A stretch of 64,000 bases of DNA from Anadara kagoshimensis (GCA_021292105.1 CM037861.1:49716920-49780919); one strand, 5' to 3'; positions 20,769-32,548 are shown, counted from the stretch's first letter. Program-made: numbers and translations. The notes: a model not told the origin generated them from the letters alone.

Positions 20769-20850
20769 ATAAAAACATACCAATCCATGTCCAAACCAAA
20801 ATTGCAAAGCAAAGTAAAACCTTTGAAGCTTGCGGTTTAGGTAAGACAGT
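20769..20850 (-). mobile_element. family-A retroposon, strongly truncated (A11)
   Basis: Only about 80 bases of the 3' side remain: AATAAAAACATACCAATCC, TGTCCAAACC, GCAAAGTAAAACCTTTG and TTTAGGTAAGACA. The cut lies just before the CACGTG block. Confidence 0.75.
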
Positions 20851-21253
20851 TTATATATATGCCTAAAAGTGTTAGATTTTAATGTTTCCTTTTATTATAC
20901 ATATTTTTGTAATGACGTTCCACTAACACAAAATTTTTGCTTTTAGATTTGATAAATAGGAAAAGTGATCGGGTAGCAGAATGTAACAGGTTAAAATATC
21001 CATTTATAGTCTATAAGTAGAGGATCATATTTATCACATTATAGTTGTAGCTTTTACAATTTTTGCAAAACAAACATTTTTTAAAAACATTTGGTAACTT
21101 AAAAATTTTAATATGTCTATGACAAATCTAATTTACCAAAAATATACTTGTTTCCCAAATTACAAATCTCGTTCTATAACCAATTTTAATAGGTATGCTT
21201 TAAACGTCCTACCAGTGAATGTAGATTGTGGTCTTTTTGTTATTTATAACATA
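20851..21253. other. stretch without recognised gene
   Basis: Nothing recognised. Confidence 0.4.
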
Positions 21254-21472
21254 TTATACCAGTTTTAATTTTACAGCACTAGATGGTCGTTTCGGAATAC
21301 AATTCCTCATCAGTAGTGCTTGAACCAAAATTATAAAACCAAAGATGTTTTCAAGATGTTGAAAAGATTACCAAAGGACCAAAATATATTTTAACAAATT
21401 TAGCTTACGAAATACTTTGCATGAGGGAGTATACCTTAGTTTTTGACGAATTTTAAATTTTAACTTGCATAA
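21254..21472 (-). mobile_element. hammerhead-bearing retroposon copy (E3)
   Basis: About 218 nt with the same ends as E2: sense 5' TGCAAGTTAAAATTT, body with ACTCCCTCATGCAAAG, TTTGGTCCTTTGG and TTCAACATC, ribozyme at 21319-21276, 3' tail GTAAAATTAAAACTGGTAT. No ORF. Confidence 0.75.
21276..21319 (-). ncRNA. type I hammerhead ribozyme, core intact, stem III weakened
   Basis: Minus strand: stem I GCACTA (21319-21314), CTGATGA (21313-21307), stem II GGAAT and ATTCC around TGT (21306-21294), GAA (21293-21291), then ACGACCAT (21290-21283), cleavage-site C at 21282 and TAGTGC (21281-21276). Stem I has six pairs. In stem III the second pair is lost (C faces A), probably by a G-to-A change, leaving only the A15.1-U16.1 pair. 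Catalysis may be reduced rather than lost. Confidence 0.8.
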
Positions 21473-21667
21473 GTATATTCCTGACAATAATACACATTTA
21501 TTGCCTACTGAGTTTGTGATATCCTCGTATAAATCGCATACAAAATGTAACTGTTACATAGCCTACAATGCCCAATATTTTTATCTATATATGATTCAAC
21601 TAGTTTTGGATTTTGTATATATGATATTATTAACAGTTCCGTAGCTGTTTCGTCAATTTGTACTTCT

Positions 21668-21950
21668 TAATCAAAACAGCATTAAAACATATTAAATGGT
21701 GTTTCGGCATGGAGAAAAAAGCACTAGCGATTATTCACATTTAAAAGGTTTCTTATAAAAGATACAAATATAAGATTTACGATGTACTATATTCTGTTAT
21801 TAGTGGCCCTATTGATAATGTTTTGTCAAATTTGTCATGGGCAAAATGAACATGAAAGTATAAACATTCCTATGAAAACAAATTGTGTATTAATTGCTGA
21901 TATGTTTCTTTTAAAGAAGGTAAAATATTAAGAGGCAAACTAGTAAAGGA
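21668..21950 (+). repeat. tandem duplication, unit 1 (short-ORF unit)
   Basis: Matches 22107-22385 from AAAACATATTAAATGGTGTTT through TTCGGCATGGAGA, CACTAGCGAT, the ORF and GAGGCAAAC. The units are about 435 bases apart. Within the ORF portion there are no indels. Confidence 0.9.
21782..21931 (+). CDS. short ORF with signal-peptide-like start (candidate exon)
   Basis: ATG at 21782 opens a 49-codon frame. Residues 1-20 (MYYILLLVALLIMFCQICHG) look like a secretory signal peptide with a plausible cut before QNEHESINIP. The product is not one I recognise. The paralogue at 22214 keeps the same frame over about 45 codons with substitutions but no indels, which suggests past selection on the protein. 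The stop at 21929-21931 interrupts sequence that continues open in the paralogue (EANQQ follows). AAG followed by GTAAAAT at 21917-21925 could be a splice donor, making this a first exon. It may equally be a pseudogene. Confidence 0.4.
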   Translation: MYYILLLVALLIMFCQICHGQNEHESINIPMKTNCVLIADMFLLKKVKY

Positions 21951-22106
21951 AAACCAGCTTTATGTTTTACAATTTTCAACAGTTCTTCTCGATGACTTGT
22001 TTGTTTTTCTTAAAATCATATTAACGATTAGTTTGAAAAATACATTCTTGCAATTCACCCTAAAGAGAGAACAAATATAAGCAAAGCAAAGAAGTCGGAT
22101 ACGCAT

Positions 22107-22385
22107 GGAAAACAATAAAACATATTAAATGATGTTTCGGCATGGAGAGAAAACCACTAGCGATAATTCATATCTAAAAGTTTCCTTATAAAGGCTACAC
22201 AATTAGACTTACGGTGTACTATGTGCTGTTCTTACTGGCATTATTGATGATATTTTGTCAAATTTGGCATAGGCAAAATGAACATGAAAGTATTAAGATT
22301 CCTGTGAAAACGATTTATGTACTAATTGCTGAAATGTTTCCTTTGTGGAAAGAAATTTATTACGAGGCAAACCAGCAAAGTTTCA
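22107..22385 (+). repeat. tandem duplication, unit 2 (short-ORF unit)
   Basis: Partner of 21668-21950, same order of blocks. Divergence is mostly by substitution. Confidence 0.9.
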
Positions 22386-22450
22386 TCATGTTTCCGTTTA
22401 GTCAATGTATAATAAATCCAATTTCTAAAAGTGTAGCATACCTTTTATAA
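22214..22450 (+). pseudogene. paralogue of the signal-peptide ORF, start codon lost
   Basis: The ATG of the 21782 copy is GTG here; from that point a 78-codon frame stays open to 22450. The hydrophobic stretch (YYVLFLLALLMIFCQI) and QNEHESIKIP are kept, and the frame runs on through YYEANQQ past the point where the first copy stops. Without the ATG, initiation would need another upstream start, and none is seen. The function is unknown. Confidence 0.4.
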
Positions 22451-22720
22451 TACCCAACATATATTTATTTCTGAAAGAAATAAAAAACATACTTTTTAAA
22501 ATTTGTTTTCGGTTACAAATAAATATAGATATTTTGGCAAAGTGTTTTTTATACCCGGGCGAGTCTATTTTACACAAATAAGTATTATTATCGTGCTGTC
22601 GTATATATGTGTATATTCACGCCTTCATGCATTCCTTTGTCAATTTAGCCATTAAATATATCTTTTTACATCATATGTACTCGTCCAGATTCACCAACAC
22701 CCTGTCGCTATCGGACTATA

Positions 22721-22959
22721 TAGAAAAACACCATTGACATGTCCGTTTTACCTTTCATTAGGAATATTCATATAGTAGGGTCCATCTCATACATAGGTAG
22801 CGTAAGGATTCGCAGTTAATACATATATACATTGCTCATTATTAGTGTTCACATCATATAGATCAAATATACACGCGTGATCCCTATTACTTAAATTTAC
22901 CTGTCCATAATGAATATTTAAATCAAAGGTCAAGCGGACAGGTCAATGTTGTTTACCTA
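22721..22959. mobile_element. TAGGYAAACA MITE copy (D3)
   Basis: Starts TAGAAAAACACCATTGACAT and ends CGGACAGGTCAATGTTGTTT then ACCTA, with TA on each side. About 239 bases, the same orientation as D1 and uninterrupted. Confidence 0.8.
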
Positions 22960-23020
22960 TAAAATAAGGCCCGTATTATATACATGTATATTAATATTTA
23001 CCTGGACTATCGATTGTATA

Positions 23021-23253
23021 TAGGCAAACAACTGTGACCTGCCCGCTTGATCTATGATTGTATACAATGGACGACAAAAATTTAAGTAATAGTGATCACA
23101 TGTTTATATTTCGTCTACATGATGTGAACACCAATCATTGGCAATGTGTATATGTATTAACTGCGAAACCCAACGCTTCTCGTGTATTGGTTGGACCCTC
23201 CTTTATGAATATTCCTAATGAAAGGTCAAACGGACAGGTCAATGTTGTTTAAA
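23021..23253. mobile_element. TAGGYAAACA MITE copy (D4)
   Basis: Starts TAGGCAAACAACTGTGACCT and ends ACGGACAGGTCAATGTTGTT. Opposite orientation to D3, only 61 bases away, so D3 and D4 form a large inverted pair. The 64-codon frame inside is a shadow of the element. Confidence 0.8.
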
Positions 23254-24089
23254 TTCGTGGGATGGTTATGACAAAGAAATATATCATAATCATGTGCCTC
23301 ATCGGCAGTCTTATGCATGTTGTATTTTTAAATATTTGCTACTATGTCTGGAGTTTTATTAGATCCTTTTATGTGATATTTTTTCGGTTCACCTATATTT
23401 ACCTATTGATTGCTCAGAACTTTCTTTCTGAATCACCTGGTTCCGGCGTCTCGACTGCTTGAAGTCTTGTCGTTTGATGTTAACTTTTGATCAAGATATG
23501 TATAATTGATAAGTATAAACTGTTGCCTTCATTGAAATGTTATGCTGAAGAGAAATTGCTTTCATATGTTGCAACAACAATGTTATCTAATGCGATAAAT
23601 GTCTTTGAAGTTGTTTATCTTTATGCGTTATAATTTCTTTTTTATTTCTGGAAATGTTAAATCAAACACCGAAGGAAATATCCAATTATTGATGTTTTGA
23701 GAGATGTTACAAAACTTCAACAATAGTATTACTGTAATCTTATAGAATGCATCAGAATGTGTAAATTATTATTGATTTTCAAAATAATTCACACATTGTA
23801 AAATAAAATAGATCTAATTATCGTAAGATATATATGATATTGATTGATGGACTTCAAAGCGGCACATAGCCAAGAATTGTCAAAATGAAAACATCTAATT
23901 GAATAATACCAAAAGAGAAAGTACATTCATATATGATTATATAATAGCGTTGAATACTTTTATCCTTACTTCACAAATAACAAAGATTTTATGTGGATCT
24001 GGAAGATGGTGGTTCCACAACAGACCGCCTTACTAGGTAAAAATAGGGATCGATGTATGTTATAACTGTAATGGAAATTGATGTTGGAT
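23254..24089. other. stretch without recognised gene
   Basis: A 66-codon frame at 23262-23462 is hydrophobic in its first part, but I see no homologue or splice context. Nothing else is recognised. Confidence 0.4.
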
Positions 24090-24300
24090 AGATTTCACGT
24101 CTCGTGTTTCCATGTTCCTTTCAGTCTCAATTATGATTACCCTCTTGGCGAGTTGACTAGCTTAACGGGAGATGATTAATTAGTCTTTTAGAAAACCCGG
24201 CCTCATTGTTTTTGAGCAAGTTAAGGTTTTTGTCAATTTTTTTTAAGTTTTTGCTATTTTGGATTGTGATTTGAACATATACTGGTATTTTTTTCTTTTG
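24090..24300 (+). mobile_element. family-A retroposon copy, decayed (A12)
   Basis: Shows TTTCACGTCTCGTG, TTCCATGTTCCTTTCAG, CTCTTGGCGAG, ACCCGGCCTCATTG, AAGTTTTTGC and GGATTGTGATTTGAACATA in family order. Confidence 0.55.
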
Positions 24301-25577
24301 ATAAATAATAAATGATTGTATAAAATTTTAATAAAATTTTAATACTAGTCTAGTTTTAAAGACCTCGAAAGAAAACTGATTCTACCTCTTGTTCATGTTT
24401 CTGTCTGCTCTCTTAGACATGTTTCAATAACAGGGTATATTTGATATACACTATAGCCGGGTTCATTTAGCGACTGTCTGTTTGAAGTATCTTCTTCTTA
24501 CTATACTCTGCAAACCTCTGGAGTATTCTTGCAGACTTTTGTGGCACATGCCTGACAGGAAACATGTCTTTTATGTATGTTTAAAACATAAGTGTATTTA
24601 CACTTAAAACACTAGAGTATCGTCATTTGTGGTCCTGGTCCCCTGGAAATTCGCATAAGACAGCTTTTGCTGTATTTTGTAAATCAATCAAGTATTTATA
24701 ATGCACTTAAATTGTTTTGGCTAGACGGTTGTTTTGAAAAAAATAAAAGGAGTTTGTTGACCTTTTGAAAACAAAAAATATTACTGTTCGGAATTCTGAA
24801 AGCAAATCAAACGAATACATATATGTTTTTGTAAATCATAAAACAATATATAAAGTTGTCATCCGGTTGTAAATCACAAGAAAATGTAGTTTCAGTAAAA
24901 ACGTAGAAACATTGAGTATTGATTCTCCAGTGATATTTATACTTAATGACACATCTGTTACGAGACAAAATAAAACTGAAAAAATCTTCAAAAAACGATA
25001 AGTTTAACATGTCGGTAAGTGGGAGAATCACAGCATGGTTTCTTAAAGATATTTATAATTAACTCGTCGGATTTATCCATGTTTCCAGGTTAGTTTGATC
25101 CTGCATATAATCAGTTCAGTTAATACCTATAAATCATGTACGACACAATAGCTATTTGCCGCACATGTTGTTAACAGAAATGGTGCTGTAAAGACGACAA
25201 AAGGTAAGCAATATTATCTTCTGAACATGATCAACAGATATGAAAACATCAAACGATTCAAGTTACATTTACCTTAAAGGAACTAATACCATGTTAAGAT
25301 AAATACTTTTACTGTGCACATATGCATTCGATATTGTTAACACAATTTAACTGACATTCTGTATTATTTATAAAGTCTTACTTTATATCATTTTACGTTA
25401 ATATTTATCCTTTGAACTTTATTTTTGCTAGCTTTTTCAAAATTGTGTCAGTGTTTTAAGATATAATCTTCTTAGTAATATACAATTAGATGTCTCAGTT
25501 TTAGTCACAGTATCCATGTTTAAGCATTATGTCTCAAAATAAGCTGGATTATTTGATGTCTCAGTTCAAATTTTGTT
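24301..25577. other. stretch without recognised gene
   Basis: Contains a strong donor-like AAAAGGTAAGCAA at about 25199-25210 and a small inverted repeat near 24580-24610 (GTTTAAAACATAAGTG facing CACTTAAAAC). No exon can be supported. Confidence 0.4.
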
Positions 25578-25742
25578 TACACATGTGACAGAAGTTGTCA
25601 GATAAATAGGAGATGATTACCTTCCGGAGCACCCTACTTCACTTTTTCACTTTCAAGTTCGTGTGTTTTACTTAATTTGCAAGTTTTATACTTTCTTTAT
25701 GATAGTGATTCGGACATGGATTGGTATCTTTGTTTTTGATTA
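25578..25742 (+). mobile_element. family-A retroposon copy, 5' truncated (A13)
   Basis: Starts near ACACATGTGACAG; continues GATTACCTTCCGGAGCACCC and ATTCGGACATGGATTGG, ending CTTTGTTTTTGATTA. The middle is diverged. Confidence 0.7.
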
Positions 25743-25915
25743 AATTCATAATTAATATGCGTTAGTGGTCTAACTGTACGTCACCTGTTATGAATAAATG
25801 ACTTTCTTTGTTAGACTGGTTGAATGCTACTACATCTTTTTGATGATGTCAGTTAATAGTCCATTTAAACAACCATTCCCGAGCCAATGTTAAAAACCTG
25901 AACATCCAACATGGA

Positions 25916-25942
25916 ATAAAAAACGAACATACTAATCCATGT
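25916..25942 (-). mobile_element. family-A retroposon, extreme 5' truncation (A14)
   Basis: Only the terminal AATAAAAAACGAACATACTA and ATCCATGT remain. This very short remnant shows which end is fixed. Confidence 0.55.
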
Positions 25943-28900
25943 GAGAGAATAATATATAAATTGTAATACAAGTGATTTTAGGTATATTCTGGAATAGGCG
26001 TAAACGACGCGATTACCTACCACCATTCAATTTTTATATTATATAATTTGCATTACAAAACGAGTAGATTGTTGATCTCCTGTGTATAAACAAGCATTTA
26101 TAAAAATACTATCATTGTAATTTCGACCGTTATCCAGTCATCAAAGTTATAAGAAGAATTGTTTGACGTCAAGTCTCTAATGAAAATAAATGGTCTCTGA
26201 GGTAGTTGCTTATATAATCAGATAGTTCATTGCCTTAATCGATCCCAAAAACTACAAAAGACAAGCTACCAGAGCTCAGTGTATATAAAAAGGTCACAAT
26301 ATAAATTAGCGGAAGCAATAGGTTTAATTTTCAATTTTCTATGGCGGCTTATTCGCGCTTTTTCGATTGGCTTATTTGCAAGAATAAAAGCATATATATG
26401 AAAGGTAAAATAATGAAATAACGGCTCACGAAAATGAAGATAAGCTTCGAGTATTAATTTTTTTTGATATTTTTGCTTTACATACGTATACCATTTTAAA
26501 GTTTATCGTCTTTTTGTCCCTGCAGTTTTGTCTCCCATCTAGCTAAAAAGAAATGTACAAATTAGCTACAATAGCTTATTGTATATTTTTGCGTGCTTAT
26601 AAAACGAGTAATCTTTACGTCTCTTATATATCTACTAGTTTAGATAATGCGTAATCCAGCAATGCCAATGTCTACTGGTAATGCAGTCTGATAAATACTT
26701 GGCAACAAATTGTTATAAGTGTTATTTGGATAATGTTTCTTTTGTTTGTGACTCTATTATAACAAATGTCGACACTTATTGCTATTTTATTTAATTTCGA
26801 ATATGCTGGCTTTATTATTTTTACCAAATATAAAATTCACTCCAATCGAGTCATAAACGAAATATTATAAATGTTTGTCATTTTCTTACTTCATGTGCAC
26901 GCAAGTTTGAACAACAACGAACAAGTAACTTATGCATGAAAGAAATTTTTTTAAAAGATTTTTTAAGTCTCCTATTTGTTATTGCATGTTACAGCAAAAC
27001 GTAAAAAGCAATCCTTTTGAAAACAAGTAAAACTCCCTTTTTGCCGCAAAAAGTATGAGTGTCTAGTTTTAATTAAAGAAGAATATAACTATGTTTTCGA
27101 AATGCAGTTAAGCCTTAAACATAGATGTTATCGTTTGATTTATAATGAAGTAAAATGATGGTATCATTAAGTAGTGTTAAATACTATTAATGTCTTCACA
27201 CTACAGAAAAAATATCACTATACCATGAGGTAATGACGACCCAATAATAGTTAAGGCGTTGTGAAGAAAGATAAATCAGAGCTTTATCAGTTTTCTTTGT
27301 GCTATTTCAGGAAAGACGTAAATAATGAAAAAATTGTGAAAGATTTGATTACAACGAATGACGCGATTAAGTCCAAACACATTGTTCTTCTGAATAACAG
27401 TTAGAAATGCTGATTTATGTAATGGTGTATTTAGATCGCATGTTCTACAGCTATTCCCAATGGATAAAGTGCTAAAGATGATAGCTTCAACTTCGGTATT
27501 TTTACTAATTTTAAACTAGTAGCTAAATACAATAACTTACTGTAAAATATTCAGTGTTTAAAACATCTTGTATTGATTCTGTTTGTTAAATGTCTATAAA
27601 AGAAAAACAGGTAGCAACACATACGATTTAAATAGGTTTGTCAAACAAATTATCTTAAATGTTCTATGGCAACAATAAACGCCTTTCCAGAATATACCGG
27701 TTGTTGATAACTATTAAAAAATAAACAGCAGTAGTCTCGTTATCCCTTTAACATCTAAAAGCTCTATATATATTTCACCTTGACTTCACAGTCTTGACAT
27801 CTTGTTTTGTGCCATCATTAAATTTTTGAATAAAAACCTAGAATTTGTGTTTCTCTGAGGTTAATCAAATTTTATCAATATTTTATCATTCGATTGCAAT
27901 TGTTTTAATATATCCAAATAGTTTTAACCGTAAGGGTTCGTCATGTTGCCTTACTCATTTTACACATATCAACCTTCATGTTAACAATTATTCAAATCCT
28001 CTCTAGTGATATTGTCATACAAGTATTGATAGCCTACATGTATATACTAAGTACACACGTACTAATCTTGTCATAAATTGTCCTGCAGTTTTATAGCTAA
28101 TATTCTTAAAATCAAAATACGATCTCAAGATAATATTGGAATTTTATGGTAGGTCATCGCTATTTTAGGATTCCACAAGGTAGTAAGTGGTACCACCCAT
28201 GAAGACAGTATATTTTATGTTCGTTTGAGTATAACGTAGAATAACATAATGTGCTAATTGTAAGTTACGTCTCATCATATTGCCTTTCAATATTTGAAAG
28301 AAAAAGAATTAGAGTATATACTAAATCAGGATGAAGGTGAATCTCTGGATTGATATTATATGTATGACAAATATTTGTGTATCAATTATTAATATTGATG
28401 ATAAATTAATTGGATGAATGGATATAATAACATTGTCAAAGTACGCTTTGATTATTAATAAGTAATGACGAATAAAATATATCACTACGACAGAAAACAT
28501 GCAGTGCAGATAGAGTCGTAATTTAGATTGTGAATGACTTTTTTATATTGAGCTACCAGAATATCAAAATGGCATTTCAATGGTGAATCAGATATGTCAG
28601 GTTATGGTGAGAGTGTGGTGGTTAGAAATGTTGACCAAAACCCAGTTCGTGTCATTATATATATATTTCACCTATACCTATATAATAATTGCAGTTAGGT
28701 GTTTGCAACAGGCACCCATATACGACAATCTATACAAAACAAAACACAAAAGACTATGTGGATGCCATCTATCCTTGTGTGCTTGAAACAGAGAATCCGT
28801 TTAGTTCTTCGAGTTCTGCTTCATATTTGGACTGTTACCTTCACTCTTAACTCCAAGAAATCCTATATTTAAAGCTGTTTGACAACCGTTGTGAATTAAA

Positions 28901-29173
28901 TTTATCTATTGTCAACTTTCTTTTCTATGCAGCAATACAACCTGCTTCTCCTGCTTATGACGTATACAGCTCATTCATAAAGAAATAAAGAAACGTCACT
29001 CCCTAGTGCAATAATAGTAGGAACAAATAGAAAAATGGATCAAATGCATTTCATTTAAAGATGATTTACTTAGTTTCAGTGGCACTGCTTGGTATTAACA
29101 CAAGCTAATTTACAGCTAATACACTGCCATCCATAAATAGCTTTACAAATTTTTACATTATATCATCCTATCA
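25943..29173. other. 3.2-kb stretch without repeat family members
   Basis: The longest stretch free of recognised repeats. A TATATAAAAAGG motif at about 26282 lies 58 bases before ATGGCGGCTTATTCGCGC (26341), which opens a 25-codon frame. No supporting exon follows. Other ORFs (such as 28580-28786) look random. Confidence 0.4.
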
Positions 29174-29458
29174 AGAACAAGCATACTAATCCATGCCTGA
29201 ATCACAATCCAGAAGCAAAGTAAAAACTTTGGAACTGACAAGTTAGGTTAAACACGTGAACTTCCACCAGGGAAGTGAGGCCGGTTGCTCCGGAAGGGTA
29301 AGCACCTCCTGTTAGCTAGCTACACCCAACACGTGTGTAATTAAAATTGTTTGAAAGGAACATGGAACTATGAGACGTCAAATATATCCAGGGCAATCCT
29401 GGACACAGAGACATCAAACTTATCAACAATACTGTGATGACGGCCATCAAATTTTGTC
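29174..29458 (-). mobile_element. family-A retroposon copy (A15)
   Basis: One of the cleanest copies: CATACTAATCCATGCC, TCCAGAAGCAAAGTAAAAAC, ACACGTGAACTTCCACCAGG, AAGTGAGGCCGGTTGCTCCG, GGGTAAGCACCTCC, ACACGTGTGTAATT, GAGACGTCAAATATATCC, CATCAAACTTATCAACAATA and GTGATGACGGCCATC. Lacks about 60 bases of the 5' side. Confidence 0.9.
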
Positions 29459-29891
29459 TATACAATTGGAAAATTGAAGTTTTCACTGTATTTGAAAGTG
29501 ATAGCGTAACTTTATGATCTAAATGCATGCAATAATATTGTTTTTCTTTAAATCAATTTTCTTGTAATTAATCTGAAATTTTGGGTAAAATAAAAAATTT
29601 TGGAGAATCATATTTTTCAAGATAAAAACAATATTTTTGCCTAATAACACTCAGCTTTAACATAATAATGTTTTCCACAAATTATTTTTGTTAAGATTGT
29701 TAGTTTGTTATGATAAAAAAACAGTTTTTAACATGTATGATAATTTATGAAGGGCAGTGTTTTTTGTAGAAACATCTGTATTTGCATTTTTACTTTTGTT
29801 GCACTAGGGGGTACCGTTTTTCAAAGAATAAGAGGGTGACGTTTCTTTGTGGAATGATCTGTATGTTTGACATCACACTCCACTTTTATTT
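29459..29891. other. stretch without recognised gene
   Basis: Nothing recognised. Confidence 0.4.
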
Positions 29892-30065
29892 TCATTACAC
29901 ACGTTATAGGTGTACTAAGTTAAACAGGTGATGCTTACCCTACCGGGGAACTCCTCCTCAAGTCCCTTGTGCAAGGCCATGTCTTACTTTGTCAATTGTC
30001 AAAGTTTTTAATAGTGCTTTGAGATTGTAATGTGAATATGGATTAGTATGTCTGGTTTTAATTAT
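29892..30065 (+). mobile_element. family-A retroposon copy, 5' truncated (A16)
   Basis: Begins near ATTACACACGTTATAGG, then TAAACAGGTGATGCTTACCC, CAAGTCCCTTG and GATTAGTATGTCTGGTTTT. Diverged in the middle. Confidence 0.7.
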
Positions 30066-30665
30066 ATTGTTTAAGTTGATAAAAATGGTTATAAACTGTA
30101 GTATATTGCACAGTGACATACATAGTTTCACTAAGCTTGTAAATCAAGTTTAATAAAGGTGACAGAGTGAAGATAAAACATAAAAGAACCTTGTGTAATT
30201 ATGGATTTGTGATGACACGGTTCTTATCAAAACTTTGTCAGATTGGTGAAGCTATATTGAATTTACTTGATTCGCTGCCTTCTGGATAGGATCAACACTC
30301 AATAATTGTATTTATTTGATCTGTTACAACACATGGAATATTTATCAATGTCAGTAAATTCACAATTAAAGGAAACATTTTTACATAATAGAATGATTTG
30401 ACACGGAGTGGCTGTTTTTATAGAAGCATTCCCAACAGCAAGTTTTCTACATCTGTATTCAGTTTAGAGAACAGTGTTTAAAACATCTGATTATGTCATA
30501 TAGATAGATGTTTTCCTGAAGGCTGCCATTTTAATTGATTGTCAAATGCAACTTTGGAATGAGTCACGTTAGTACAAGTTCGTTTTGATATGTCTTACGT
30601 TCACGATTTGAATATGCGTTTTGGCACCAATAGGTTGTAAAACAATTGGGATAAGTAAGGATTTG
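30066..30665. other. stretch without recognised gene
   Basis: Nothing recognised. Confidence 0.4.
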
Positions 30666-30960
30666 CACTACGGTAGCTCAGTTGGCAGAGTTCTCGCTCC
30701 GAGTCTAGGAGTTTGTGTGTTTGAACCCCGATGGCCTTGTCTGACAAAGACCTAAAAATAGGTGGTGACTGTTTTTTCGCTAAGACCTCGGCATTTAGAA
30801 ATGAAAGTCACATGGTCCTTCAGAAAAAAACCTTAAAACCCAATCCCCTATTGCCCTGAGCATACAGCACATGTAAATTTCTGCCATGTCTCAATATAAG
30901 TGAACTATTTTTGACTGGGACATAAAATCCCAATCAATCAATCAATCAATCAATCCTCCA
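30666..30960 (+). mobile_element. tRNA-derived SINE with (TCAA)n tail
   Basis: Box A in CACTACGGTAGCTCAGTTGG (30666-30685), a box B-like GTTTGAACCCC (30719-30729), a unique middle, then ACTGGGACATAAAATCCCAA and a run of TCAA units (30933-30955). It shares head and tail logic with the 14535-14859 SINE but is diverged in the middle. The repetitive tail is typical of SINE mobilisation. Confidence 0.85.
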
Positions 30961-31219
30961 TTAGTATCAATTTTGCTGCGATATATTTTGTAAACAGGCT
31001 ATAGACTTTCTATCAGCTTTTCATATTATGCCAAAATTAATTTTCCACAGAAGGGTCTTACTAAATCGTGCCATTTATACTTTTGATATAACGAATTTCT
31101 TTGCGATGAATAGTAGACAAGCTAGTTACTATGTCAGTCGTGTCAAAGTTATATAACCCTTGAACGATAACTTAATGTAAACAGCGTGAAATATCGTTCG
31201 AAACATTTAAGTTTAAAGG

Positions 31220-31355
31220 CTCTTACCTTCCGGAGCACCTGGCCTCACTTCCCTGGAGGAAGTTCACGTGTCTAACCTAACTTGTCAGTTTCAAAGTTTT
31301 TACTTTGCTTCTGGATTGTGATTCGGACATGGATTAGTATGTTTGTTTTTGATTA
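31220..31355 (+). mobile_element. family-A retroposon, 5' truncated (A17)
   Basis: Clean 3' half: TTACCTTCCGGAGCACCTGG, CTCACTTCCCTGGAGGAAGT, TCACGTGTCTAACCTAAC, TTCTGGATTGTGATTCGG and GATTAGTATGTTTGTTTTTG. The two hairpin-forming blocks are complete except for the first few bases. Confidence 0.9.
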
Positions 31356-31656
31356 CATTGCTATTAGATAATTAAATATTATATTTTTATTTGATTAAAT
31401 ATGTTTATAGCTTTTATTTTCTTAATTTTTTTCATGAAACTAAATTTTGGAAAATGTCTTGACATTAGGTTTTATTGAATTGACAACCGAGATAAAAAAA
31501 ACAAATAGATAATTATATATAGAAATACTTGATATAAAGAGTCGAGTGATCATTCATTGTACCTTCATACATAGTCAGTTCAAATTTTATTTAAGTATTT
31601 TCTCAATAATTAATTTAGCGTGTATATCTGTTGTGAAGAAATATGTAGTACATGCA

Positions 31657-31880
31657 TAGGCAAACAACAAAGATATTCCCGCTTGACCTTTTATGAAAAA
31701 TATTAATTATGGACCAGTACATTCATGTGTAGAGAACACAGTTGTTCATTTCCTATACATCATTGGGAAACATACATTGTATTAACTATGAATCCAAACA
31801 CTTCCCATGTATTAGGTTGGTCCTTCTATATGAATATTTCCAGTTTAAAGTCAAGCAGGTAGGTCAATGTTGCTTGCTTA
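31657..31880. mobile_element. TAGGYAAACA MITE copy (D5)
   Basis: TAGGCAAACAACAAAGATAT at the left; AGTCAAGCAGGTAGGTCAAT and GTTGCTTGCTTA at the right. More diverged than D1-D4 and oriented like D2 and D4. Confidence 0.7.
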
Positions 31881-32417
31881 CAAATTTACGCGTTAGGACA
31901 TGCTTATAATCAGCAGTTTTATTGTGCGATTATTGTGTTTTGTTAATTGATTTTGTGAGCTGATTGTAAGTTGTTTATGGTCACATGGGCTATCTATAAT
32001 ATTTTAATGATAATTTTCAACTAAAAGATTGTATGTTAAATTTCGAGAGAATCCGTGCTTGGTTATAAGATTTGTATAAAATAAATAAATGTTGTTTTAA
32101 AACATTTAAGTTTAAAACATTCGTAAATTTGTATTGATCTATTAATTTTGGTACAAGTATTGTTTACCTTTGTACAACTGCAATAGGTCTATATATTTTT
32201 TGAGCAGGTATCGTGCAAAAGTATGTAAGATGTGAATGCCTAAGTACTATATTCTATATCTGAAACATTAAATTTGCCATTACAATTTTCAATTGCGAAA
32301 ACAGCTGAAAACCAATTCAAAACAATATATTGTTTCAAAACACGCCAGATTTCAAATATATTTTATATGACAAGAGATACTAGTATATCTCGGCAGGTGT
32401 AAAATAGCTAAAATAGT
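31881..32417. other. stretch without recognised gene
   Basis: Nothing recognised. Confidence 0.4.
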
Positions 32418-32548
32418 TACTTTCCCTTCGGGAGCAACCCGTCACATTTGGGGGTGAAAGTTCACGTGTTGAATTTGCCAGTTTCAAAGTTTTTATTTTG
32501 CTGTTAGATTATGGTTTGGACATGGATTGGTTCGTTTGTTTTGATTTG
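32418..32548 (+). mobile_element. family-A retroposon, 5' truncated (A18)
   Basis: TACTTTCCCTTCGGGAGCAA, GAAAGTTCACGTGTTG, CCAGTTTCAAAGTTTTTATT, GGACATGGATTGG and TTCGTTTGTTTTGA. Confidence 0.75.

Noticed and set aside
25199..25212. Splice donor AAAAGGTAAGCAA
   Set aside because: A good match on its own, but no open frame, promoter or partner acceptor could be linked to it.
30666..30740. Functional tRNA gene
   Set aside because: Box A and a box B-like motif are present but the acceptor stem does not close, and the sequence continues into a SINE body with a TCAA tail.
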